Positions 7,494-16,895 of a stretch of DNA of 20,301 nt are shown piece after piece; the first letter of the stretch is position 1; each line of letters starts with the position of its first letter. This DNA is from a virus. The stretch is taken from positions 1 to 20,301 of the IMG/VR virus record IMGVR_UViG_3300044627_001459; one strand, 5' to 3'. The translations under genes were made by a program, and so were the position numbers. The notes under the pieces are model-generated. The model had not been told where the DNA came from, did not search any database, and worked only from the letters and a program-made list of their open reading frames with translations.

Positions 7494-10400
7494 ATGCAGG
7501 ACAACCAGAACTCCGGGCGGTACTTCTCGCAGGAAGAACTCGACGCCATCGTCTCCGGGGCTGTCGTGCCAAAGATGCCGACTGACCTCGGGGCTCCCCA
7601 GGAAGCAACCGGATCGTCTCCTGTGTGGGATACCGCGGACACCCTCATGGCTGTCCCGCGGGGTGCCGTCGGGGCAGCGAAGGGCGTATGGAACTTTGCC
7701 GATTGGGCAACCTTCGACCTTCTCCCGGACTGGCATACCAATCCCCTCGGTTCGTCCAAGTCGATAGTGGGTGGTTTCGTAGAGGGAATTGCTCAGGTCG
7801 GAACCGGAATGCTTGTCGGGGGCGGGGTCCTTGGGGCTGTCTCCAAGATTCCGGGGGCCGTGGGTACGGCTGCTTCGTGGCTTGGCGGGGCTGGGGGCGG
7901 CGCGGCAGGCGTCGTCCGTTCCGGTCTCTCGAAGGGAGCCATTGCTGACTTCGTCGCGTTTGAGGCCCACGACGCCCGACTCTCAGACCTCCTTGTTCAG
8001 GCGGACAACCCCCTCCTAAACAACGTCGTCACGCAATACCTGGCGTCCGACATGGAGGATGGAGAACTCGAGGGGAGGCTCAAGAACGCCCTAGAGGGCG
8101 GCGTGACTGGCGTGGCCCTGGATGGCGTCGTCTCCTTGCTCAAGGGGTCCGTAAAGGCGTCCAAGAACTACCGGGCAGCAAAGGCGGCCGGTCGCTCTGA
8201 AGAAGAAGCAGTCAAGGCTGCCATGGACGCGGGTGCGTCCGACATCCGGCGGGGAGAGAGTGTCTTGTCCAAAGAGCAGGACAACCTCCTTACCAAGGCT
8301 GAGTTTGAGCAGACCGGCGGCGCGGGGGCTGAACTGAAGGAAGCGGAGGAACTGCTAGCCCGTGCCGACGATGAAGCGTCTCTTGAGGTGATGTCTGCTG
8401 GTCGGGCTGGTACCCAGTCCATTGAGGACATCCTCCAGGCGTTCAATGATGGCGATGTCGTTGATGTCAAGCGACCGTCTACGAGCGATGCCGGATATCC
8501 CGTGAAGCGCGGAGCTGACGCCATGATAAACCGGATCAACCGGGAGGTCGGGCAGGCCGCCGGGATCACCGCAGAGGAAGGGCGGTTCATGGCTCAACTC
8601 ATTGAGCGCATGGGGGTGTCCAACTTTGAGGACATCGGCATCCGGTTCAGGAAGCTCCGCCCTGGAGCGAACGGATCGTTCGATTTCATCAGGAACGTCA
8701 TCAACATCTCTCGGAAGGCCGAGGCGACCGGGGAGACGAAGCGCACGTTCGTCCATGAGGTGTGGCACTCGCTCACCGAGTACCTGGACGATTCGATGCT
8801 CTCCGCGATGAAGCGGGACTACGAGAAAGCCCACGTCGCATTCTTCGACAAGTACGGGGTTAGCCCACGGGATGCGGTGAGCGGGAACAAGCAGGTCGCC
8901 AAGAGCCTTGCCAAGGTCATCAGAGACAACAGCATCGACATTAGTGAGTGGTATCGGCTCATCAACTTGGATGAGTGGGTTGCCGAGACCCTGACGGACG
9001 CTTCGTTCCGTCAGCTCAATCTTGAGGCGGACACCAAGACCGTCCTCGGGTTCATGCGGTATTTCCTGAAGAACACGCTGACCGAAATCAAGTCCGTCTT
9101 CGGAGGTGCCAAGTACGACAAGCTCTCGAAGGACTGGCTGAACGGTCGCTACCAGTACGCGGCTGTTGACAAGATCACCAAGAGGCCGCACTCATTCCGC
9201 CAGACGGCTCGAGGAAAGCAAATCCTGCCAGGCAGGGGGGCGTTGGGCGGTCAGCGCATGGCTGAGTACCGGGCTTACGGTGAGTATGTGACGCCGGACA
9301 TGAGCGGGATCGCGTTCTCAGCCAGTCAGGTCGGTGGCCCCAACTACAAGGTCGATGAGGTTCGGGCAACCGCAGTCGATCCCAATGTCGCCAAAGAGAT
9401 GAGGGACATTTTGGCTGGTGGAGGGGACCGAGCTGCCATCCGAGACGCGGTCAAGCGATACGACGACGCTGGGCTCATCAACTTCAACCGCATCCTTCGC
9501 GGGCAGGGGACGGACGAGGAGCTCTACGAGGAACTTGTCGGAGTCCTCCGGCAATTTGAAGCAAATCCTCGGTCGTTTTCTAAGGCACCGAAGGGAAGCA
9601 ACAAGGCCACGTCCGATGCGGCCAAGGCTGCCCTCCTCGCCATGCAAGAAACCGGCGGAGTCAACATTGCGGCCATGCGGGCCATGGTGGAGAAGGGGAC
9701 CATCACGGCCAAGGAAGTGTTTGATCTTGCCCCCGTGCTCGAGGGAGTTGAGATGCACCTTCGCAGCAAGATGCTTGAAGCCCTCCGGAACCCGTCTTCC
9801 GCCGATCCCGTGCTGATGGCAAAGGCGTGGACATCCATTGCCGGAAGCGTTGAGAAGTTCTTCTCATACGCGGGCAAGACGCTTCAAGTCCGTCAGGCAT
9901 TCGATACCTCTAAGCGGTTCATGGACGAACTCTCAAGGCTCTCGCCAGAGCAGCGGAAGATCATGGCTGAGAGCATGGCGGACACCCTTCAGTACCTCGT
10001 CCTTGACCCCACGACTGGCAAGGAGATGGCGAAAGTCCTGACCGAGAGTTCAATGATGAAGGGGGTCCGAATCATCACGGAACTCCACCGGAACTCCATC
10101 CTCAGCGGCCCCAAGACTGCCGCCGTCAACTTCTGGAACGGGGTTCAGATGCTTCTCCAGCCCGTCGAGCGCGCCGTCGGGAGACTTGGTTCCGGGCAAA
10201 CAGACATTGCGGCCCGGGAACTCTCGACGATTACTCGCTACATGGGGGAGAGCCGGGAGGCTGCCCGAGCCGCAGCGGCATCGTTCATCGCAGAAGGCGA
10301 CTCAATCGCACTTGGACGAGGCAACACCCAGTTTGGTGAGTTCAGCCCACAGCGGGCCGTCTCAAGCCGTAACGCCAGATTCCTGAACACGGTTGATCCG

Positions 10401-12335
10401 GCTACCGGAGGGGTGAACAGGACCGTTGCCGGAACCGCTGTCGATTTTGTCGGACAAGTCGTGGGCACCCCGACTCGCCTGATGGGTACCTCAGATGAGT
10501 TCTTCACGACCCTCTCAGCACGGTCGGAAGCCGATGTCGTACTCCGACGGATTGTCGCCAAGAACATGAAGCGTGGGCTCACCGACTCTGCGGTCAGCGC
10601 AGAGGTGCATCGTCTCAAGCAAATCATGTTTGTTGACGGTCAGCTCTACACCCGAAAGACCGTACTTGAGCGGGGGATGCGAATGGCGCGGGAGAAGTAT
10701 CTGCCGAAGGCTCTCCTCAAGACGCTTTCCGATTCCATCGCGGCAAAGACCGGGGCGTCCGCAACGGACCCCTCGGTGGTCTCTGAGGCGAACCGGATGT
10801 TCAGCCAAATGATCGACCCTTCCACGGGCAAGGTCAAGTCCATGGCGGAAATCCGAAAGATGCCCGATGCTGACGTCTTGATCCCGAGCCTGGATGCCGC
10901 AGGTGGGAGAGCCGTCGCGGAGCCGCTGTTCCTCTCGGAGGTCCAGCGATTCGTTGACCAGAACTGGGACCAGTACGTCGATTCGGACATGATGCCAATC
11001 GGTGGGCGTTTCCAGGATCAGGTCGGTCAGGACTTCAGGATTCTCCAGCAGGCATCTCGGGAGATTGAGCGCCGCGTCCGGGAGACCACCTGGAAGCGCG
11101 ACTACGAGGACATGGCGGAATCATCGGTGTGGGGTACCCGTCTCGTCGGAAACATCGGCCGCGCTGTGTCTGGAGCCGTCAATCAAGTCCCGGCACTTCA
11201 GCTAGTCGTTCCGTTCATTAGGACTCCGACCAATCTGCTCGCGTATGTCACGGACCGGAACCCCGTCGGCCGCAGTCTTGCGTGGGTGCAGGCGGCGCGG
11301 GCCGGGGACAAGGAAGCCATGGCCGAGGCCATCGGCAGATTCTCGACCGGCACGGTCTTCTACACCACGGCAGTCGCCTTGGCCGCCAATGGGATGATTA
11401 CGGGCAAGGGTCCGAAGGACACCGAACTACGCAAGCAGCTCCTTGCCGCGGGGTGGCAGCCGTACTCGTTCCGAATCGGAGATACGTTCCTGTCCTACGG
11501 CCGAAACGACCCGGTGGCGACCTTCTTCGGGCTTGTGGCGGACACCTTTGAAGTCGCTAACGCCACCTACGACCCGACCCCAGACGAGCTTGGTGCTATG
11601 GAGACGCTGTCCAAGGCGGTCCTCACCTCGGTCGCCAACAACGTCACGACCAAGAGCTACCTGCGCGGTATCTCGACGGTCATTGAGGCACTCGGGGGTA
11701 ATGAGGCAGCCATTGGTCAGCTCAAGCGGCAGTACGCGGGTGCCGTGGTCCCGAACTTCCTTGCCCAAGGCGAGAACTACGTCCTCGATTCAGACATCCG
11801 TGAAACCAGGACGATGCTTGATGCCATTCGCGCACGGACACCGTTCCTGAACGACAACGTGGACAAGGTCAGGAATGCCACCGGCGACCCGATCTCCGGT
11901 GCTGAGGGTCCGTTCAGCATGTGGCTCCCAACGAACGCACGGAGACTCAGCAAGGACCCAGTCAAGCGGGAGCTCGCCTCGAGCCTCATCTCAGTCGGCT
12001 CGCCTCGTCGGGTACTTCCCGGCGGGATTGACTTGAAGAACATCAGGCTCAAGAGCGGACAGTCTGCTTACGACCGTCTTCAGGAGCTTTCCGGTGAAGT
12101 CCGGATTGGGGGGCGAACGCTGAAGCAGCAACTCCAGTCCCTCATCTCGAGCCCCTTCTACCAGGGTCTCCCAGAGATGGGTCAAGACAATTTTGACTCC
12201 CCCCGTGTGTCCCTCGTCCGAGGAAACGTGTCGTCGTTCCGTCGGGCAGCAATGCAGCAACTAATGAAGGAATCCCCGGATCTCGCCATCGCGGTCGCCA
12301 AGAGCCGCGAAGCCAAGGCGTCCATGTTCCGCTGA
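7494..12335 (+). CDS. 16: Giant internal virion protein D, T7 gp16-like, with predicted zinc metallopeptidase domain
   Basis: This 1613-residue protein (T7 gp16: 1318) is the largest product in the window and would be ejected with gp14/gp15 to span the envelope and draw DNA in. Residues about 90-144 are Gly/Ala-rich and hydrophobic. AHDARLSDLL (158-167) and a helix-forming segment after it resemble the N-terminal module of many podophage gp16 proteins. Residues 421-425 read HEVWH, a zincin HExxH motif, after a strand-like INISRK. DEWVAE (493-498) follows about 70 residues later and could supply the third zinc ligand. No N-terminal transglycosylase like that of T7 gp16 is seen. The C-terminal part has the conserved run VPFIRTP (1239-1245), GMITGKGP (1300-1307) and GWQPYS (1320-1325), found in this family and in large phage polyvalent proteins. 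The start is 2 bases after the gp15 stop, without a Shine-Dalgarno site. Peptidase activity is inference. Confidence 0.86.
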   Translation: MQDNQNSGRYFSQEELDAIVSGAVVPKMPTDLGAPQEATGSSPVWDTADTLMAVPRGAVGAAKGVWNFADWATFDLLPDWHTNPLGSSKSIVGGFVEGIAQVGTGMLVGGGVLGAVSKIPGAVGTAASWLGGAGGGAAGVVRSGLSKGAIADFVAFEAHDARLSDLLVQADNPLLNNVVTQYLASDMEDGELEGRLKNALEGGVTGVALDGVVSLLKGSVKASKNYRAAKAAGRSEEEAVKAAMDAGASDIRRGESVLSKEQDNLLTKAEFEQTGGAGAELKEAEELLARADDEASLEVMSAGRAGTQSIEDILQAFNDGDVVDVKRPSTSDAGYPVKRGADAMINRINREVGQAAGITAEEGRFMAQLIERMGVSNFEDIGIRFRKLRPGANGSFDFIRNVINISRKAEATGETKRTFVHEVWHSLTEYLDDSMLSAMKRDYEKAHVAFFDKYGVSPRDAVSGNKQVAKSLAKVIRDNSIDISEWYRLINLDEWVAETLTDASFRQLNLEADTKTVLGFMRYFLKNTLTEIKSVFGGAKYDKLSKDWLNGRYQYAAVDKITKRPHSFRQTARGKQILPGRGALGGQRMAEYRAYGEYVTPDMSGIAFSASQVGGPNYKVDEVRATAVDPNVAKEMRDILAGGGDRAAIRDAVKRYDDAGLINFNRILRGQGTDEELYEELVGVLRQFEANPRSFSKAPKGSNKATSDAAKAALLAMQETGGVNIAAMRAMVEKGTITAKEVFDLAPVLEGVEMHLRSKMLEALRNPSSADPVLMAKAWTSIAGSVEKFFSYAGKTLQVRQAFDTSKRFMDELSRLSPEQRKIMAESMADTLQYLVLDPTTGKEMAKVLTESSMMKGVRIITELHRNSILSGPKTAAVNFWNGVQMLLQPVERAVGRLGSGQTDIAARELSTITRYMGESREAARAAAASFIAEGDSIALGRGNTQFGEFSPQRAVSSRNARFLNTVDPATGGVNRTVAGTAVDFVGQVVGTPTRLMGTSDEFFTTLSARSEADVVLRRIVAKNMKRGLTDSAVSAEVHRLKQIMFVDGQLYTRKTVLERGMRMAREKYLPKALLKTLSDSIAAKTGASATDPSVVSEANRMFSQMIDPSTGKVKSMAEIRKMPDADVLIPSLDAAGGRAVAEPLFLSEVQRFVDQNWDQYVDSDMMPIGGRFQDQVGQDFRILQQASREIERRVRETTWKRDYEDMAESSVWGTRLVGNIGRAVSGAVNQVPALQLVVPFIRTPTNLLAYVTDRNPVGRSLAWVQAARAGDKEAMAEAIGRFSTGTVFYTTAVALAANGMITGKGPKDTELRKQLLAAGWQPYSFRIGDTFLSYGRNDPVATFFGLVADTFEVANATYDPTPDELGAMETLSKAVLTSVANNVTTKSYLRGISTVIEALGGNEAAIGQLKRQYAGAVVPNFLAQGENYVLDSDIRETRTMLDAIRARTPFLNDNVDKVRNATGDPISGAEGPFSMWLPTNARRLSKDPVKRELASSLISVGSPRRVLPGGIDLKNIRLKSGQSAYDRLQELSGEVRIGGRTLKQQLQSLISSPFYQGLPEMGQDNFDSPRVSLVRGNVSSFRRAAMQQLMKESPDLAIAVAKSREAKASMFR

Positions 12336-12344
12336 GAAACACCC

Positions 12345-15300
12345 ATGCCAGAGTTCTACGAACTTCCGTACAAGGCCCGGACCTTCTACTCAGGTGACGG
12401 GGTCCAGAAGGACTTCCCGATCTCATTTGCCGGCGGCCCCCCGCTTGCAAGAGAGCACGTCCAGGTGTTCCTGAACCAGGTGTCCTACTCCTCCAACTGG
12501 AGCATCGTCACCATTGGTGGGCAGGACTACGTCAGGTTCGTCGATGCCCCTCCGCAGGTCACCGGGGGCGTCCCGAACGTCATGCTCAAGCGCGTGACCC
12601 CGGCAGATGCTTCCAACCGGGTAGTTGACTTCACGGATGGTTCCATCCTGAGCGCCGCTGACTTGGACAAGGCCCAGCTGAACTCTCTGTACGTCAGCCA
12701 GGAATCCGCTGACCTGTTCCTCGATCAGGGCGGGGCGGCAGTCAACGTCAACTTCGACCAGACTATCGGAGGCGAGAAGACCTTCACCGGAGTCGTTGAG
12801 GTGGCCGAGAGTGGGGCCTTTGTCCACAGACCCGGCACTCCGATCTCGAAGGTCTCCGTTGGAAAGCAGTACGTCCTTGCCGCGGCTTCCGTAGATGGTT
12901 CGGTTGAGTGGATGCCGACCACGGTGTCCGCAGAGAACCTACCCACCAATGTCGTCCTCACCGACACGCCCGCAACATCGGCACAGGTCATCACCGGACC
13001 GAAGAAGTTCGAGAACACCGTCGAGGTGTTGAACAACGGGCTGAAGGTCTCCTCAACCGGATCAGCCAACAAGGCCCTGGTATCCACCGACAACGCCGGG
13101 ACCATGGGCCTCCAGCCCATCGTCAACGGGGTTCGCCTCGGATCTGCAAACGCAGCCGTCTCTACTGGAACTGTCACGATCTCCCCCGAGACCATTGGGG
13201 CATTGTCGGCGAACACGCAGGGCGGGGCCACTCAAACGGTTTCCGTCCCGGTCAACTTCACGGCATCCATTGGGCTTGGCGATGATGCTTCAGCCGACAC
13301 CCTGACCATCAACAGCAGTCTCGTCATCCCGCCGAACGCCGCGGCCGGGAAGATCCTGACCTGCCTGAGCAATACTGGTAACGCCACTTGGGCCAACGCC
13401 CCTCAGACTGGTATTACCTCAATCAACGGCGATACCGGAGTTGGTGGTTCGGTCACGCTTGACGCCGCGGACGTAGGCGCGGTCGCGGTGAATGGACCTG
13501 CCCAAAACGTAAACGCCGAAACGACGTTCACAAACAAGGTCACGCTCGGTGACTCTGAACTTGATACGGTGACGGTCAACGGCCGTATCAAGTACCCCAT
13601 TACCGGGTACGGGGCAGGCAAGATCCTCTTCTGCCAGAACGATGGCGAGGCTGTGTGGAACAATCTCCCAAGCTTCGTCACGTCGGTCAACGGAAAGACT
13701 GGCGCAGGGAACAGCGGTGCAGTCACGCTCTCCGCAGCCGACGTCTCGGCTGTTGGCGTCAGCGGAAACCAGAACATTGCCGACACCAAGACCTTCACGG
13801 GGACGGTGTCGGCGAACAACGCAACCGTCACGAACTCCCTGAGTTACCCGGTCGGCACCAACTTGGCCGGCAAGGTCCTGACCTCTGACGCCTCAGGAAA
13901 CGCCTCTTGGGCAAGCCCGCCGTCCACGGGAGTAACCTCGGTCAACAACCAGACGGGACCGTCGGTGACCCTCACGGCATCGGATGTTGGCGCGGTGAGT
14001 GTGGCGACCACTCAGGAAATCACGGGGGCAAAGACGTTCTCAAACAACGTCAATCTCGGTGTAGACCAGTTTGACATCATCACGGTCAACGGTGAGTTCC
14101 GGGTCCCAGGCGGAACCGCTGGACAGGTCCTCACCCAGACCGCCGCTGGCAAGGCCATCTGGCAGACGCCGGAGCCTGCTGGCGTGACGAGCGTGAACGG
14201 TGGGGCAGGGACCGTGACCATCACGGCCGCAGACCTCGGTGCGTATACGGCACAGACGATCCCGACCGCAACGACCGGGCAGAAGGGACTGATGCAGGTC
14301 GGGAGCGGACTCTCCGTCAGCAATGGCGTGGTCAGCGTCGATCAGAACGCAACCCTCCCTGTCGCCTCGGCTACCGTTCTCGGTGGTATCAAGATCGGCA
14401 GCAACCTGTCGATCAACCAGGATGGAGTTCTTTCGGCCGCTATTAGCCAAAATACCGGGGTTACTAAGTTCAACAACCGAGCCGGAGATGTCGTCCCCAC
14501 AAATGGTGATTACACGGCAGCTCAGGTCACTAATGCCGTTACGACGAACTCCGCGCAGGATGTCTCTGGGTCCAAGAAGTTCACGGCCAACCAGACCGTC
14601 TCTACCGCTACCCCAGCCGTCGGAGTGAACGGGTCGTCCGGTGTTCTCCTCAACACCTCTGGCCTGATTCAAGCGCAGCGAACCTCCGCCAATGACCGTG
14701 TCTTCCAGGGACATGCCCCGGCTGGAGGGGTGACCTCGTACATTGAGTCCGACGGCGATGCGACGTTCAATGGCGTCGTGACCGCCAATGGTGGGTTTGT
14801 TACGACGGCAGGGATGACCGTCGGCGACAATACCACCGACGGGATCAACATCACCGGAACCCTGAAGATTTCTGGTAACGGAACGCCAGCAGCAGGGAAG
14901 GTGCTGACATGCACCAACACTACCGGCAACGTCGAGTGGCAGATGCCGGCGAACGCCCCGGTCACGACCGTAAACGGCCTCAACGGGAACGTAAGCATCA
15001 GCCTTGACGGCGAGGCCAGCCCCACCGGAAACTTGGGCGGCGTCACCAAGGGAACTACCCAGAGCATCAGCGGAGCCAAGACGTTCACCGCTGCGACCAG
15101 CTTCACCAACAACGTCACCCTCGGAGACGGGGCCGCTGACATCATCAAGGTTGATGGGACGCTCCGTATCCCATCCGGGGCCGTCGCCGGCCGCTATCTT
15201 CAGTCGAACGCCAACGGTGATGCGTCGTGGGCCACGATCCCAACTGCGCCCGTGTCATCCGTCAACGGGGCAACTGGGGCCGTAACGATTATTGCGGACG

Positions 15301-16895
15301 GAACCGAGACCTCGACCACCAAGAGTCTTGGGGCCGTTGACAAGACCAGCAATCAGACGATTGGCGGTAACAAGACCTTTAGCGGTACGGTCACGTTCAA
15401 CAGCAACGTCACCGTCGGCGCAACCACGGCGTCAACCCTGACGGTCAATGCTTCTCCGACGTTCCCCTCCGGAGCGGCGGTTGGCCGCGTCCTGACCTGC
15501 GTTGACGCCAACGGAAACACCCAATGGTCGGACCCGACCGCCCCTCCGGTCACGTCTGTCAACGGGCAAACCGGGGCAGTCGTCGTCACGGCAGACGAAT
15601 CAGGAACCGGGATAGGCGCCGTGACCAAGACCACGGCCCAAGACATCACCGGAATCAAGACGTTCACCGTCGCACAGAACTTCCACGGAGACGTCAAGCT
15701 TGGCGATGCCGTCACCGATACGGTCACGCTCAATGCGAAGATGGTTGTTCCTGCGGACAAGGGCATCAATAAGGTCCTCACCTGCGTTGACGGCACCACA
15801 GGCCAGGTTGGGTGGGCTGCCCCTCGAGTCAACTCGGTCAGAGGGTCTACTGTTCTAATAGCAAACGCCCAGACCGGAGATGTCTCTATCTCGGCGGCGG
15901 ACGTTGGGGCACCCACGGTGGCGCAACTCAACACGGTTTCAGCCGCAGCAACGGCAGCACAGACCACGGCGAACACCGCCTCGACCAACGCATCAAACGC
16001 CCTGACGGTCGCAAACGCGAAGCTGTCCTCCGTCACCACGACGACTACCCCTGATCGGCCCGGAGCCGGAGCGACGAACCTCACTTGCCTGAGTGGTGAC
16101 GGTACGGCTGGAAATCCCCTCCGAGTTGAGGGAGCCATTCCATTTGGACCGGCCGCGGGAGACCTTACTGGTACTTACCCAAACCCAACCATCGGCTCAA
16201 ACAAAGTCACGTTTGACAAGATGCGCTTGGTCCCCCCAGCGAAGCTCTTGGGAGGACCGACCACCGGGACGAACGATGGCCAGATCCAGGCAATCGGGCT
16301 CGGGAGCGGGCTTGCCTTTGACGCGAACGGCAACCTCTCCAATAGCGCCATCCCGACCGTTTCCGCGAGTGGAGCCAACACGTTCACGGGGGCCAACACT
16401 TTCTCCGGCAACGTCACGGCTACCGGGAACGTGACTCTTGGTGATGCAACCGCCGACGTTGTTCAGGTCTCGGGAACCATGCGGTACCTGCCGGCTGGGA
16501 GTACTGCCCCCACGGTTGGTCACGTCCTGACCTGCAACAACGTGAACGGAACCGTTGCTTGGGCGGCAGCCCCCGGCGGATCTACGTTCACGCCGTCAAA
16601 CACAGACATTGGCTCAACGGCGATCTTGTTCACCAACGGAACCACACTAACGAACATAACGAACTCTGGAGCATTTTCGATGGCAACCTCCGGGACCTCG
16701 ATCACTCGTCTTCGGGCCCCATCTGGACAAACGTGGCGCGGAACAGTCGTTGCATACACCGACGGGGGCGTCTCCCTGAGCTTTCCAACCCCATATTCGG
16801 CCGTGGTGACTTCATCGGCGGCGCCGACAACGACAAACCTTTCTGGAGGCGTTACCGTCAACAACTGCGTATGGACGCTTGTGAGGACCGCCTGA
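12345..16895 (+). CDS. 17: Long tail fibre protein with T7 gp17 N-terminal anchor and repeat shaft
   Basis: This is a 1516-residue receptor-binding fibre, about three times T7 gp17 (roughly 550). Residues 1-125 are the T7-type tail-attachment domain: YSGDGVQKDFPISF, LKRVTPADASNRVVDFTDGS and ILSAADLDKAQLNSLYVSQE match T7 LRRVTSTTDRLVDFTDGSIL and its continuation. Residues about 139-1405 are a shaft of degenerate repeats (see the repeat entry). An Ala/Thr/Asn-rich helix at about 1190-1230 looks like a trimeric coiled coil. AGDLTGTYPNPTI follows, a motif common in phage fibres. The last 110 residues (about 1405-1516) are beta-rich, non-repetitive and the likely receptor-binding tip. No autoproteolytic chaperone is apparent. 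The ATG lies 9 bases after the gp16 stop without a Shine-Dalgarno site. The stop shares one base with the next start (TGATG). Confidence 0.93.
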   Translation: MPEFYELPYKARTFYSGDGVQKDFPISFAGGPPLAREHVQVFLNQVSYSSNWSIVTIGGQDYVRFVDAPPQVTGGVPNVMLKRVTPADASNRVVDFTDGSILSAADLDKAQLNSLYVSQESADLFLDQGGAAVNVNFDQTIGGEKTFTGVVEVAESGAFVHRPGTPISKVSVGKQYVLAAASVDGSVEWMPTTVSAENLPTNVVLTDTPATSAQVITGPKKFENTVEVLNNGLKVSSTGSANKALVSTDNAGTMGLQPIVNGVRLGSANAAVSTGTVTISPETIGALSANTQGGATQTVSVPVNFTASIGLGDDASADTLTINSSLVIPPNAAAGKILTCLSNTGNATWANAPQTGITSINGDTGVGGSVTLDAADVGAVAVNGPAQNVNAETTFTNKVTLGDSELDTVTVNGRIKYPITGYGAGKILFCQNDGEAVWNNLPSFVTSVNGKTGAGNSGAVTLSAADVSAVGVSGNQNIADTKTFTGTVSANNATVTNSLSYPVGTNLAGKVLTSDASGNASWASPPSTGVTSVNNQTGPSVTLTASDVGAVSVATTQEITGAKTFSNNVNLGVDQFDIITVNGEFRVPGGTAGQVLTQTAAGKAIWQTPEPAGVTSVNGGAGTVTITAADLGAYTAQTIPTATTGQKGLMQVGSGLSVSNGVVSVDQNATLPVASATVLGGIKIGSNLSINQDGVLSAAISQNTGVTKFNNRAGDVVPTNGDYTAAQVTNAVTTNSAQDVSGSKKFTANQTVSTATPAVGVNGSSGVLLNTSGLIQAQRTSANDRVFQGHAPAGGVTSYIESDGDATFNGVVTANGGFVTTAGMTVGDNTTDGINITGTLKISGNGTPAAGKVLTCTNTTGNVEWQMPANAPVTTVNGLNGNVSISLDGEASPTGNLGGVTKGTTQSISGAKTFTAATSFTNNVTLGDGAADIIKVDGTLRIPSGAVAGRYLQSNANGDASWATIPTAPVSSVNGATGAVTIIADGTETSTTKSLGAVDKTSNQTIGGNKTFSGTVTFNSNVTVGATTASTLTVNASPTFPSGAAVGRVLTCVDANGNTQWSDPTAPPVTSVNGQTGAVVVTADESGTGIGAVTKTTAQDITGIKTFTVAQNFHGDVKLGDAVTDTVTLNAKMVVPADKGINKVLTCVDGTTGQVGWAAPRVNSVRGSTVLIANAQTGDVSISAADVGAPTVAQLNTVSAAATAAQTTANTASTNASNALTVANAKLSSVTTTTTPDRPGAGATNLTCLSGDGTAGNPLRVEGAIPFGPAAGDLTGTYPNPTIGSNKVTFDKMRLVPPAKLLGGPTTGTNDGQIQAIGLGSGLAFDANGNLSNSAIPTVSASGANTFTGANTFSGNVTATGNVTLGDATADVVQVSGTMRYLPAGSTAPTVGHVLTCNNVNGTVAWAAAPGGSTFTPSNTDIGSTAILFTNGTTLTNITNSGAFSMATSGTSITRLRAPSGQTWRGTVVAYTDGGVSLSFPTPYSAVVTSSAAPTTTNLSGGVTVNNCVWTLVRTA
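12759..16562 (+). repeat. Degenerate in-frame repeats encoding the fibre shaft
   Basis: Each unit encodes, in order, a V-T-S-V-N-G-x-T-G motif, an A-A-D-V-G-A-V segment, Q-x-I-x-G-x-K-T-F-T, L-G-D-x-x-x-D-x-x-T-V-N, and G-K-V-L-T-C-x-x-x-x-G-N-x-x-W. The VTSVNG-type motif starts at 13413, 13677, 13932, 14184, 14460, 14961, 15252, 15549 and 15828. Spacings are therefore 252-297 bases, apart from one 501-base step between 14460 and 14961. About eleven QxIxGxKTF-like and ten GKVLTC...W-like copies are present. The units are similar in protein but clearly diverged in DNA, so the duplications are old or under diversifying change. Confidence 0.88.
16884..16887 (+). promoter_or_regulatory. Ribosome-binding site deciding the holin-like start
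   Basis: AGGA within GTGAGGACC lies 7 bases before the ATG at 16895. It sits inside the last codons of the fibre gene and supports initiation at 16895 rather than at ATG codons further upstream in the same open frame, which would overlap the fibre gene by more than 300 bases. Confidence 0.6.

Noticed and set aside
8355-9191. 278-codon open frame on the minus strand within the gp16-type gene
   Set aside because: It is antisense to the well-supported gp16-type protein including its HEVWH region; there is no plausible start signal or recognisable domain.
15353-16138. 261-codon open frame on the minus strand within the tail fibre gene
   Set aside because: It lies antisense to the clear repeat region, mirrors the GC-rich codon bias of the fibre gene, and encodes a low-complexity Val/Ala/Pro/Thr product with no family match.
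12759-16562. Possible CRISPR-like or tandem DNA repeat array
   Set aside because: The periodicity is at the protein level, in frame, with diverged DNA. There are no short identical repeats with unique spacers.
16559-16894. Upstream extension of the holin-like frame to an ATG at 16559
   Set aside because: It would overlap the tail fibre gene by more than 300 bases. The ATG at 16895 has an AGGA site and a TGATG overlap and gives a normal small holin length.
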